Positions 8,940 to 20,239 of a DNA stretch of 64,000 nt are shown piece by piece. How positions within the stretch are numbered: position 1 is the stretch's first letter; each line of letters opens with the position of its first letter. Position numbers and translations under genes: made by a program. Source of the DNA: Sympetrum striolatum (taxonomy: Eukaryota > Arthropoda > Insecta > Odonata > Libellulidae); the NCBI GenBank assembly GCA_947579665.1, contig OX388351.1, positions 1,302,001 to 1,366,000 of the forward strand. The letters run 5' to 3'. The notes below the pieces were generated by a model that made no database searches, was not told the origin of the DNA, and worked only from the letters and a program-made list of their open reading frames with translations.

Positions 8940-11900
8940 TATTGTCCATGCCCCCCGTGGCGCAGTTGGTTGCAGGGTACTTACGAAGATGTAAAACGTA
9001 GTAGCAGGTGATTTGTTATTCATATAACCTCATTTTGATCTCAACACAATGCTCCATAGTTTACTCACAATTCCATCCGAAAAAAGCAGACGGAACTAAG
9101 GAACATTGATACTCTACCACACTATCAAACAAACGTTCCGCGAAGAACCATTTATTGGAAGACGTAGGGATCAGTAAAGGACTGAGGAAATACGTTCAGT
9201 CGAAGACGAGTGGATAGGGAACCGAAAAGTGGATTTTAGGATATGAAGATGCATGGCGAAGGATATATAAAGTAGAGGAAAGAAGATATAGGGAGGTCCA
9301 GAATGATATACCTAGTCTTTGGAGAGGAAGGGGCATAAAACTCGGGTTTAATGGAGTGACGGAGGCGAAAGATGGCCTTACAATAGACGTGGAATCTTTA
9401 AGGAACGAAGGAGAAGTGGGACAAAACAGAACGCAATAACGGAGGCAAAAAGTTATAGGACGCCGAAGGTTGCTGATTTACAAGAAGTTGGGCTTTACGA
9501 GCGGGCCGGGGTAATCTGAAACATTATATGGTGATAATGGGCCATTAGCGTTGGTGTCATAAAAGTTTCGGGAAGGGTTAGGTGTAACGCCATATCTTTG
9601 ACTCTTTGTTCATGAGAGGGATTACATAATTTTAGCGACCTTACGATGTTTTATGGGGACTCGGACCGGTGGATCGAGCTGAACTGAAAACAATCGCCTA
9701 TTCCTCATTGAGAAGCCACGTCACGAATTGTCTTACGACGGATTGGCATGTCTAGAATCTTAAGAAGCCGTTTCGGCTAGATATACTTCTGCGATAAACC
9801 AATCTGGAACGCTCTATAAAATATAAGCTCTGGATTCACTGACACAGATATCCTTAATGTTCTCGAGAGGGCAATATAGATTTACAGCCTCGATATTGCC
9901 ATTTAATTAAAAGTTATCGCGATATTAGTAAGAGCTATAATATTTACCATGCCGCAGCACGATAGGAAAATGAATGGGTGAAATGCTACTCAAGATTACG
10001 ATTAAAAAGAGCTTAGCGCTGTCCATTAATCCAGGCCCAATAAATTTACGAAAGCAATGTTACACCATTACTTCTTAGTGGAATTCCATGCAGATGTAAA
10101 TTATTATTACGTTTAATAATATTGATTACTAGTTCAATCGACTACTCGTGATGGTCAAAACTATCAAACACGAAACATTTCTATCAAAGAATGACAAAGA
10201 ATTTTTGGTTCCAATATTAATCAATTTCCCTGCAATAATTGAAGTTGGAATTCCTCCATGATGATAGCTATTGTTTTGTTATTTCTGCCGAATTTATACT
10301 GCCAAATTATTCCCACACAATGAAAGATATAGAAAAACGAAGCATTCCTAAAAAAATGTCTGAATCTTCTTGATAATTTTAGTTAAAACAGTCAAACATT
10401 TTTAAGCACGTAAACTGAACAATGTATTAAAAACATTTTACGTAAAAACGATCTTACAAGCGGATTATCAATGGTAGAACGACTATGAAAATTATTAAGT
10501 GTATTAACGAAAGTGAACAGTCACTTACCACTCAAACGAAGTGCCAAACAAAGCTGCGATTTGCCATTCCTCGGATTCTGATTCACAGGGGATCGAAGTT
10601 ACGCCGTCTTCAAATCAATTTCCCAATTATCATCGCGAAATGTCTGGCTCTCGTGGTCATTGAGTAAAATAGCCGAACAGTTTAATCACTCGAAAGGAAT
10701 GAAACTTAATACGCAACAGGAAAATGTATGAAGGGATAAGACGAAGAAGAATCAAATTCTATCGAGAACAAAAGCCAAGTCCTCCTGTTGTATGGTCCCA
10801 TTCCAATATCCGAATCCAATGATTCCGCACTGTTCTGATATGAAACGAGATGCACCCGATCTGAAAACTTTCACCAGGCAACGCGTTCGCACATAAAGAG
10901 CTTAAAAGCAAAACTGAAGTTTCCTTCCTCGAAGACAGTGTTCTGCCTGCACCGAGGGGCGCGAGGCCAAGGACGAAGCGGCTGCTGGCCGATGGCTTAA
11001 CTTGCGGTCGCTCACGGTCGCGGTCAAATTACTCTTTACGTTGGTAAGTGGCATCGAGTTGAAGTTTATATTTAACTTGCAGAAAACGGATATTCCCGCA
11101 TATACAGGTTGCAAGGGAAGCAAGGAAAGGCGTTCGGTGTTGAAGGTAGCCGTCGCATGTTCGAATCCCGGTGGGAGACCATGCGCCAAATTACCTAAGT
11201 TGTAGAGGTACACTAAAAACAGCTTTTGTTAAAAGAAGATAGTTAAAATTATGGGTATTCATATTACATGTGGTCTATAGCAGCATTTAATAATAATAAA
11301 TCGTCATTATTTTGGCGATATTGAGACTAAAGATTCTTCCTTTTAACCCCCAATTAAGACGCTATCTGCGGGGAATTTATTTATAAAATAAAAGGAAGCG
11401 AATGTTTTCGCTGTTTGCAGCCACGTATTTCCGAAAAGTTGCAGTTTCTTAAATAGCGTTAAGAAGTTTCCTTATTCCATTCTAATATATTTTGATCAAA
11501 ATCTAGTTACAGTACCTTAATTATCCTTCATCTTACTGAGGTACTTGCAACGATTGTTATATTTTCGTTTTGATTAACACATTTCCAAAGAAGATTTTTT
11601 ACATTCTCCACGACAACTTCACGAACTTTTGTAGGCTTTATAATACATGAAAACATAAAAAAGGCTCAGAAGGAAAAAGAAACAGAATATATTAAATAAG
11701 CCATTTTCTTCATGAAGCTGTTGTTTTTTTAGAATCAAGTGCCCGACATTCCGCCGATGATCTAATTCAGCCTTAGGTAAAAGTTAAGCTTTCGAAGATG
11801 TCACTCCAAAAGGTTAAACAAGAGTCTTTAAGTCCAACCACTTCCAAAATTAAGGACACCTTATCGATAGTGACATTATAGATGCATAAGCATTGAACAG

Positions 11901-12645
11901 ATAATTTCACTACTTACCTACGTTTGATTTTTAACGTCAATCCGTAATAATCAATGATATCTGGACAATATAGCATGACTCCATTCATCTTGAAAATAGT
12001 TTTATTTTAGCATACCTATAACCGTAGAGTAACGAATGCTACAACCCCGTAAAACTATTTCTTTGTATTTTTGTGAGCAGCATAAATTATAATTTTGCAT
12101 TTCAACTTATGTTAGCAAGAAGATAACTAAATAATGTGCATATCCCGGCTATCACCAGTATTTTTCGTCATTTGGAGGATAACTGGTCTGATTTTAATCC
12201 ATCGGTCTCAAACACGCAATCCATTTATGAAATTGCTTCTTGCGTTTCTTTGCGCGAAATTTTTAATTTCATCCCTGATAAGATTTAATATTTTACTACT
12301 CATGGCATGATATTGCCGTGGAAGGACTAAGTAATAAGTATTATTTTGGACAGGATCATGAAATGCCGCTGTAATAAAATCCTGTGAGACATTTTTAGCA
12401 CTCTCTTCGTGTCCTTTCTCCGCTCCTCATATATTCACGTTCATCGCGAATTTTACGATGGAAAATGTACTTTCTCGAGTTGAGTTAAATGATCCATTTC
12501 AACTCATGAAAATAAACCGCAGCTTCAGAAGTTGTTCACTGCAGGGATGGTGTATTGCTTACAAATGTTTAATCTGCTAACATTTATTTCCTAGTATATA
12601 GTTCCGTGGATATTAACAGTTATTCTAAGCGTCAGATGGTATAAT
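8940..12645. other. No gene recognised
   Basis: Mostly unique-looking sequence. GTGGCGCAGTTGGTTGCAG near 8957 looks like a pol III A box but has no B box in range. A lone B-box-like TTCGAATCCCG lies near 11,160, next to a GC-richer patch at 10,930-11,030. No exon, tRNA or element could be supported. Confidence 0.45.
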
Positions 12646-13389
12646 CTTTTTACTTTCTCCATATACGCAGTATAAAGAAAGTAATGTTTTCATGAAAAAA
12701 ATCGACTTCGAGATTTCAACTGAGATACATGTTTTGTTGTCCCTATAATTCGTTTTGGCCATCTTCGGAATGATGTCTGTGTGTTATTATAATTATTATG
12801 TCTGTGTGTGTGTGATTTTGGGCGCTCTAACGTGAGAACTATTTACCGCATCAATACCAAACATTATATATAGCACTTTGGTAGGTGCCGTTACAGTTGA
12901 TTAGTTTTTGGAGTAAATCGGTCAACCGGAAGTCCAACTTTATTCTTCGAAGCTCATTTCCGTTTTTGAAAAATATCTCCATAAATATAATATTTAGGTA
13001 TGTACCTATTAATATAAAAGTTTCAGCAAATGTAATATTATGTTGAGCTCTGGCTGATTTATAAGGTTTTAAAAAGGTTTCCTTCTTTGCTTTTTTACTC
13101 CATTTAACTTCTATACATGTTTTCTTTTGTGTTTATTAACAATGTTCGTTAGTCTCTGTTACTTTTTAGTTTCCACAGTTTAAATGTGTGGTCTTTATTT
13201 TTATTAATCGTTTGTGTTGTTCTTGTGTTATTTTGCTCTTCGTTCGTATTTTAATTTCGTTTCCATCGTCGATAACAGTGAGTTGGATTCATTTTGTGCT
13301 TGTTGTAGACTCAAAAGGCCAATTTTACCGGTTTTTGTCGAACATATCCCGAAAAACATTATTTATCATGTTTGTGACGTAAAAGTTAA

Positions 13390-14775
13390 TCTTATATATA
13401 TATATAAATGCCTGTATGTGTGTATGTATATTCCACCTAATATCGAAAACTAGACTTCGCACGATGTTCTAACTTTTAACATCATTAAATGTCTTCCCGG
13501 GGATGTTCAAGTGGTACTTTAAATTTGCCTAAAGTCCACGGTTCGAGCACAGACGAGTAAAACAGTTTTTTCATAAGAAATACATCCAAAGTTCGTTTTT
13601 TTCGTTGTAGGGTTCATTTCTTTTGCAAAGCTGAATTAGAAAGAACAGTCGTAGAAAGTCGAAACTAATATCAAAAGAAGGGAAATAGAATGAAGATTTT
13701 TATTTTGGTCGAGAAATATCGCTTTCGATTCAAAATTGCGAGAATTTCGATAAAATATACGAAAATTTTGACTAAATTACCATGTATAAACAAACCAATT
13801 CCCTTGACGATATATTTTTTTTTAATTTGAATTTTGTTGACAATTCTGTAGCAACCAAGTTTTATTTATATCAACTTAATTGTTTACCGTATTTTTCGTA
13901 AAATGGAATGAGTTTTATGCAGTGGTTTACTGAAAATGGATTTCTATCGATCAATTCAACTATTGCGTATAAATATTCTGGTAAGTTGAGGATGTTCAGA
14001 ATATATTCTTCTGAATTAAGTGTTAAATCTAATCTATTTGCATTGATGTATATTTAGCAATTAACGGAAATGGAGTTAGCGAAGAACGTAAAGATTTCCC
14101 AGATTCGGTGTTTGTTATCTTTGGAGAGTTGAACTGCAAGTTGTAAAGTTGTAGCTAACCTCCAGCATCGTATGATAGACCAAAAAGGTAAAGAAATTTT
14201 ATTTTGTTACATGCAGAATGTAAAAATTGATTTATTCGTTGCTTTTAAGTGTTTCCACTCCATATTCATTTACTATCCTTTTGTTATTGGTGTTTAATTT
14301 TTGTTCCTATTTTGATATTGCGATAACTTTTGTGTTATTTGTCTTCCGTGCATATGTTGCACGTATTAAGATTGAGAAGCAAGTCAGCTCCATAATACAC
14401 TTACCTTCCGCAAAGTATATTCATCGGTGCTTATTAGAGCGATATATAATTTATTTCTGTCATTTATGTTTGATTCATTAGTACCCCTGTACCTGTCTGA
14501 AAATTTCTCTTTAAAGGTGTGGTTCCTATTATCTTTTTGTGATATTACAATATATCATTATATAGCCTCAGTTGGAGATATTTTCATTCAGAGTATTTGA
14601 GATTGAATATTGAGTTGGTGCGGCTTTGTAGAATTCATTGTAGCTTACATTTATTGGTATTTGGATTGAAAAGTCTGGTATATGCTATCTATCCAAAATT
14701 GTGAATTATGTGTTACGATCATGGTGGTTATGAAATGTAACATCCCCGTTGGAAATCAACGGGCACTTCAGCTAG
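13390..14775 (+). mobile_element. Non-autonomous Helitron 1
   Basis: The 5' end is TCTTATATATATATATAAA after an A. The 3' end carries a 7-bp hairpin CCCGTTG/CAACGGG (14,745-14,751 and 14,757-14,763), then CACTTCAG and the terminal CTAG (14,772-14,775), followed by T. TC at the 5' end, a hairpin near a CTRR 3' end and insertion between A and T are the Helitron signature. The boundaries are confirmed by the related repeat at 19,854-19,900, where GACGTAAAAGATAA runs straight into TATGATATAAATTAATCAC with nothing between. There is no Rep or helicase frame, so it must be mobilised in trans. A B-box-like TTCGAGC near 13,542 is probably chance. Confidence 0.85.
14744..14775 (+). other. Helitron 1 3' hairpin and CTAG terminus
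   Basis: Seven-base-pair stem with a 5-nt loop, ending 8 bases before CTAG. It is nearly identical to the terminus of Helitron 2 at 18,697-18,728 on the other strand; only the loop-side bases differ (GGAAATC against GAGAATC). Confidence 0.85.
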
Positions 14776-14889
14776 TATAATATAAATTAATCACAAATAC
14801 ATCTACCAAGTTTAGATTGAGTATGGACTTCGACAATGCTGTCGTACATCATACACATGGAGAATGTGCTGGGCAAATCAGATTTTTTC

Positions 14890-16520
14890 ATTTGAATATC
14901 TAAAAAGAGGAAAAAGTCGAGATTGAATGCAATGGATCTCCTTGTTTTATATTTCGACCTATTTACGATACGACCATTTATTTTTACCTGCTAATAAAAG
15001 TGAGTTTAAATATTTCTCATTAATTTGTTTCATTTGCGCAGAGATTAGATTACAGATGTTTAAGGAAGCTTCCTTATAAGCGAAGGCTACCAGCGACCTG
15101 CCCTGCTTCAATGTATATACCCTTATTCGCATAGTGCGGTGTTAAATTAAGGCTTGCTTTCTATCGGGGACACATACATTTCTTGTCGGGGACACACACA
15201 CGGAAGCATAGCAGGTAGCCGGAGTGGTAGCAAGGAAGTAAGCGGGTTTACATCTCGTGCATGTGCAGTCATCGACAGTTCTTTTGAAGTTACGGTGAAA
15301 CCATTATTTTCATATCATTAATAGTTTTCGCATCCATTCTTAATTGCGGAACGAATTCTTAAATTTAAATTTTGAAACTCATTTACCGAAAGAACATTTG
15401 AAGACAATTCTCAGAATCTGATAGAGATTATGGTAATCACCGAAAACCATAAGATCGTGATTCACACGATGAACATGGCACTCGCGTGCTTTTGTTAAAA
15501 CAAAAACCAGTGTATAGCAGAACTATCAAGATTAAAGAGCTATTCTCCTCTATGACTGGCCATCATAAGCTCCTAAAAGCGACCAACTGAGCGTCACTGT
15601 GTGTACAGCTTTTCGCTAGGTAATCAGCAAGGAAACAAGCGATCAGCGTGAATGCCATGTTTCGATGTGTTTTCACCCTAAAGAGAGTGAAAGGGAGCAT
15701 GTGAATCCAGAAGAGCTAAAATTCTAATTTTCAGAATTTCGAATCTTCCAGGTACGAGTGGAACCCTTATGCATTTTCTATCGGAAAGGGCGTAGTTTTG
15801 GAGCCCATGGGAAGGCGAGGAGATAGAATCAGATGAAAGGGTATCAGCGAGGGCTCAAAGGGAAGCGCTTGGAGATATTAAGGTCGTTACATATGACAAA
15901 TTCGCGGAGAGAAAGCGAAATCCGGGAGAAAGCAGCGGAAAAGGCGTGGCTGATGAATTATTTCTCCCCCCACCGCGTTTGCGGTCTAATCGAGTTCATA
16001 TCTTCAGCGTGATAATTAAATTCCCATCACGCCAGGTACCCTAACGGAGGTGGGGATGCATTAAAGCATTATTATCAATCTTCGCGGGGGATCCATCCGT
16101 GATTTCAAACAGCATTGCCGTTAATATGAGGGACAGTGAGATGTTTCCGTCGGAGATGAATTGCGTTCAGAATTGGCATGGGGAGAAATTTTGCTATTAT
16201 TACTCATAATTTTCGGGAATACAGAATAATTCGTAGATTAACATCCTGTTCCCATAGCACTTACTTCGAATCTGTGTTTACGACAGCTAAATATAAATAT
16301 ATGTATAGGCCATTTTCTTATTAAATCTTTCGGAAAAACAAGCTTATGTTCATTTTGGATAGTTACTTATTGATTTTGAATACAGCTTTTTGCGTTTTCG
16401 ATAAGGAAGTAGTTTTTTTAATCTAAATTTGTAAATAGATCTAGGCTATCAATAATGAAATCCTCCAAAGAGGTAGGCGAAGCCATATAAAATCAGAATT
16501 TTTACCTTCATATCTTTAGT
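14890..16520. other. No gene recognised
   Basis: Includes a GC-richer stretch at 15,770-16,150 that stands out from the AT-rich surroundings but shows no long or conserved frame. Nothing supported. Confidence 0.45.
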
Positions 16521-16525
16521 ATATT

Positions 16526-16615
16526 ATGAAGAAGAAATATTTGGTACTTTTTCCACAGTATTTAGTAAAATACTGTGGAAAGAGTACAAAATCTTTCTTC
16601 TTCATCATGACGTAT
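16526..16615. ncRNA. 90-nt near-perfect hairpin, possible small-RNA precursor or tiny MITE
   Basis: Two 38-nt arms from ATGAAGAAGAAA to ...CCACAGTATTT pair with only three mismatches, one of which would be a G-U pair in RNA. The loop is AGTA. Length and shape fit a microRNA-like or endogenous siRNA precursor, but a snapped-shut MITE with outer ends ATGAAGAAGAAA is equally possible. No flanking target duplication was clear, and no similarity to a known microRNA was recognised. Confidence 0.4.
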
Positions 16616-16619
16616 TTCC

Positions 16620-17830
16620 ACAAGACATCGCCAGAGACGAAGAAGTTGTCCGTTTCTTTATGTATAATATTTATGGGAGATACCATAGAAATTTTAAAAT
16701 TCCAAATAAATTTTCCAGAAGACAGAGAGAGAGAAGTTTAATATATAGTGAATATTATATAACCTTAAAATCGTTGTAAGCATGTAATGAAATTGTGAAT
16801 AAATTATAAACACTCATTGCGTCTAGTACATTGTAAGGGAGCCAACGAAATTGCTTCACATAAATAGCTTGATGAGAAGAGAAATAACGGCTGAGGCGGG
16901 AAGAGAAGGCATATATGCAAATGAGGTATTCGTTCTGGGATATTAGAATGCGTCCAACATCAAGTAAGACATAAACACGCCATGATGCGTACCAGCCGTG
17001 GTCATGGTCTTTGCTTCATGAGATGCAGGCATGTTCCGTACATGTTAAGAAGGTTATTCCCTCCTCAGTTAATTCAGTTTCACAACTTGGCAACTCCTCC
17101 ATCGTATATATTCCTCGGAAATACCTTTTTCTGCAGACCATTTTGTAGTCGCTTGTAGTTGAAAGGACATTCTAATTATATTTTTTACCTCCTGCAGAGC
17201 TAACTTTCCCAAATGAGGCAGTTCTTGGAGGAGTCGGATCTTCTGATGAATAAAAAAGCCACGTTGGCACTTGAATCAGCGAGCCTACATTTTCTCGGTG
17301 ATAAAAAAGAACATAGCAACGGAATACTAATGATCCATTTTGTTCTAACGCAGACGTAGGAGTTTGCTTGGAGTGAACCTACTTCTGACGCTACTGCTCC
17401 GAGTATCTTCGAGGTATACAACTTGACGAATTTTCAAATTAATCAGTTATGAAACTAGATAAAAGATTCATAATATTGACATCATAGTAAAGAAAAGTCG
17501 GAGAATGTTACTTTTAATTAGGGTTTCCTTATTTTCAGAATTTTAGGACGATTAGGAATCGATTATCAGGATCACTTTATTCATCTATCCCATAAAATTT
17601 TGATCGATAACGAACATAGTGGACTATCATGATTTTGATTTATCAATTATCAGCAAACTGTGCTAATGGCAGATCGAGTTCAGTGCTGCAAATGGTTTAC
17701 TTTAAATCAGTTCAGACAATTCTGATCTATTTTCACACCATTGCTGGGTTGGTTGGAAGAATTTTCAAAATTTCCGCGAATTTTCTTTTAGATTTTTTCT
17801 TGAGAGCGAGATTGACAATGAAAGTCTAGC
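16620..17830. other. No gene recognised
   Basis: Nothing supported on either strand. Confidence 0.5.
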
Positions 17831-17989
17831 TTAAATTTTTACTTTCCCCATATACGAAGTATAGAGAAAGTATTGTTTTCATGAAAAAATTTGACTTTGA
17901 GATTTCAACGGAAATACATGCTTGGGGTCCCTAGAACACGTTTTAACCATTTTCGGAATGATGTCTGTGTGCATGTGTGTGTGTATGTG

Positions 17990-18640
17990 TGATAGTGGGC
18001 GCTCTAACGTAAAAACTATTGGTCGTATCAATACCAAACTACATATATAGTACTGTGGTGTGTGCTGTCAGAGTTGATTAGATTTTGGAGTGAATCAGTT
18101 TACCGGAAGTAGAGCTTCATTCATCAAATCTCATTTCCGGTTTTCACAAATTTTCCCGTAAATATGATATATAGGTATATTGTATTCCCTATAAAAGTTT
18201 TAGATAATGTGATTTACTATAACTTTTGTATTTAACATATTTTTGTATCACCGGTTGATTAGGAGTTATTCGTGAAATACCGATAAACCGGAAGTAGCTG
18301 TTATGTACTTTGTGGGCGCTCTAACATGAAAACCATTCGTTTTATCAACACCAAATTTGATATATTGTAATTTGGTTGGTGTCGTTAGAGTTGATTAGTT
18401 TTTGGAGTAAATCGGTTAAACGGAAGTCGAGCTTCATCCTTCAAAGCTCATTTCCGGTTTTCAAAATATCTCCATAAATATCATATTTAGGTGTAAACTA
18501 TTAAATAAAAAGTTTTAGAAAATTGAATTTACTATAACCTTTGTTTGAAACATATTTTTGTACCACTGATTGTGTAGGAGTTATTTGTGAAATACTGATA
18601 AACTGGAAGTTGCTGATTATGTACGTTGTGGGCACTGGGG
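17990..18640 (+). repeat. Two tandem units of about 317 bp inside family A
   Basis: GGGCGCTCTAAC recurs at 17,997 and 18,314, and a third start GGGCACT lies at 18,630. The spacing is 316-317 bp. Each unit holds a region that says, in order, ACCAAA, GTTGATTAG, TTTTGGAGT, CGGAAGT, CTCATTTCCGG, TTTTAGA.AAT and GGAGTTATT. CCGGAAGT or a one-base variant occurs twice per unit. No coding frame is kept. Confidence 0.65.
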
Positions 18641-18696
18641 CGAAAGGCCATTTCATCGTTTTTCATCGTACATGTCCCGAAAAACATTATTTATAA

Positions 18697-19853
18697 CTAG
18701 CTGAAGTGCCCGTTGATTCTCAACGGGGAATATAAAAGTAGATTAAATTCAAGTTGCCGGTCGTGCAATGCGTAAATTGCCTTTATAATACAGTCTAAAA
18801 TCCCAAGCTATTCTTGCTGTACAGGAAAGTTCATGAGCTCGGCTCAACAATCGCATTGATCGTGAGGAGGATTGGCTGTTTACAATCTCAACAATTTTGG
18901 ATAATTCACGCGTATTTTATCAAAATTCTCCAAATTTCGATTTGAAAACAATATTCCACGATCAAAATTAGAACATTCATTTAATTTCCGTTCTTTTGCT
19001 TCTTGTTTCGACTCCCCACGACTATTCTTCTGTTTTAATTCTTCAAAAGAAATATAGCCTGCTACCGATTAAAGTGAAGATTAGATTTATTCTTTATGTA
19101 AACCCATCTGAGCGATCTTGGTTCGAAACCAGCAAAATTATCGAATAAAATTGAGACAGTACGTCCTTCCTGGTCCCAGAAAACACGTACGCAGAATTTG
19201 ACGCGAATCTGGCAAACGGTTTGTACTAAAATCGAAGACACACAATCTCCTGACTGTAATTACGTACCTGCAATTGCTGGTTACCTTCTTACAGAAAATT
19301 TCTCGTTATCCATGTAATATATCGTACTCTTCAATCATCAGCTTTATGGGCCTAAAGTCCACGAGTATTTTTACAGGATAAAGCATGAGCTCGGATTCAA
19401 CAATGGGATCGGTCGTCAGGGGGATGAGTTGTTTACAGCCTCGAATTTTCACGAACGTTTTGTATATTTTACCAATATTCTCGCAAATTCTAATCGAAAG
19501 TAAGATTCCACGACCAAAATAAGAATCTTTATTCAATTTTCATTCTTTCGGTGTTCGTCTCGACTCTGTACGACTATTTCTTCTAATTTAATTCTTCAAA
19601 AGAAATAAAGCCTGCAACCGATAAAAGTGAAGCTTACGTGTATTCCTTATGAAAATCTATCTGAGCGATCTTGGTTCGAACCCAGCAAAATTCTTGAATA
19701 AAAATGCGACAGTACTTCCTTCCTGATGTCAGAGGACACGTATGCAAAGTTTGAGACAAATCGGGCAAACGGTGTGGCCTCCAATCCAAGACAAACAAAC
19801 CCACAAACACACAAACAAACAAACCCACAGAATTTCTGCTTTATATATATAGA
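18697..19853 (-). mobile_element. Non-autonomous Helitron 2
   Basis: On the minus strand it starts TCTATATATATAAAGC (19,853 downwards) after an A. It ends with the hairpin CCCGTTG/CAACGGG, then CACTTCAG and CTAG (18,700-18,697), followed by T. Family A copy 1 at about 13,362-13,380 gives the empty site: ATTATTTATCA joins TGTTTGTGACG directly. Here the Helitron lies exactly between those two parts. There is no Rep/helicase coding. Its 3' end is nearly the same as Helitron 1 but its body differs. Confidence 0.85.
18780..19800 (-). repeat. Internal direct duplication, period about 552 bp, in Helitron 2
   Basis: CATGAGCTCGG occurs at 18,832 and 19,384. The order that follows is shared: a GATCG..CGT.AG motif, TGTTTACA, CCACGA.CAAAAT, CTTCAAAAGAAAT, CCTGC.ACCGAT, GAGCGATCTTGGTTCGAA and CCAGCAAAAT. 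The two units differ by many substitutions, so the duplication is old relative to the copy. Confidence 0.6.
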
Positions 19854-20004
19854 TGTTTGTGACGTAAAAGATAATATGATATAAATTAATCACTTATCTC
19901 CCAAGTTTAGATTGAATATAGAGTTCGAAAATACTGTCGTAGATAAATATTTACATCTTATATATGGAGAAAGTCATGTGCTGGCCACATCAGATTTTTT
20001 CTTA

Positions 20005-20236
20005 TCTTTTAGCTATTACTATCGGTAGGTTTGCGCAAGTTTTTCATCCCCCCTTCCTTGTGTGTTTATCCTGCAGTGGATTTTTTCCCCTTAGAATCTC
20101 TTAGGTTTCTTACATCCACAATTCTTCTAATTATTTCTACTTCTTATTTTATATTTAATGATAATGGGTTAGATGGAAGAAGAGACTTTTAAGTCTCAAT
20201 CTCGCCCTAATAAAAACAATATATTATTATTATTAT
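20005..20236 (+). mobile_element. LINE 3' end fragment with (TTA)n tail
   Basis: AGAGACTTTTAAGTCTCAATCTCGCCCTAATAAAA followed by TATTATTATTATTATG resembles the 3' UTR of insect CR1/Jockey-type LINEs, which end in a short hairpin, CGCCCTAATAAA and a TTA-type microsatellite. GACTTTTAAGTC forms the hairpin. No coding sequence remains, and the left boundary is a guess at the end of the family A repeat. Confidence 0.4.
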
Positions 20237-20239
20237 GCT

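Larger units (their letters stand above)
12646..14888 (+). repeat. Family A repeat, copy 1, split by a Helitron
   Basis: This dispersed repeat aligns along its whole length with the copy at 17,835-20,000. It starts ACTTTCTCCATATACG, then AGAAAGTAATG, a GT-rich run, GGGCGCTCTAACGTGAG and an ACCGGAAGT block. It ends with a segment ACAT..GGAGAA..TGTGCTGG..CAAATCAGATTTTTT. In copy 2 the far end reads TATATGGAGAAAGT, the inverse of the start, so the family has about 14-bp inverted ends. A Helitron occupies 13,390-14,775. Copy 1 has one internal unit, whereas copy 2 has at least two. No protein is encoded, so this is a non-autonomous element of unknown class. Confidence 0.65.
17835..20000 (+). repeat. 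Family A repeat, copy 2, split by Helitron 2
   Basis: Same family as 12,646-14,888. It starts ACTTTCCCCATATACG and continues AGAAAGTATTG, a GT-rich run near 17,965, and GGGCGCTCTAAC. The distal part resumes at 19,854 with TGTTTGTGACGTAAAAG and reaches TATATGGAGAAAGT (19,961-19,974), then GTGCTGGCCACATCAGATTTTTT. The distal inverted end is better preserved here than in copy 1. A fragment of the same distal end occurs inverted at 43,655-43,715, so the family is dispersed. Confidence 0.7.

Noticed and set aside
8955..8985. A-box-like GTGGCGCAGTTGGTTGCAG
   Set aside because: No B box follows within tRNA range, so no SINE or tRNA can be supported.
11150..11180. B-box-like TTCGAATCCCG
   Set aside because: A lone pol III-like word without an A box or tail.
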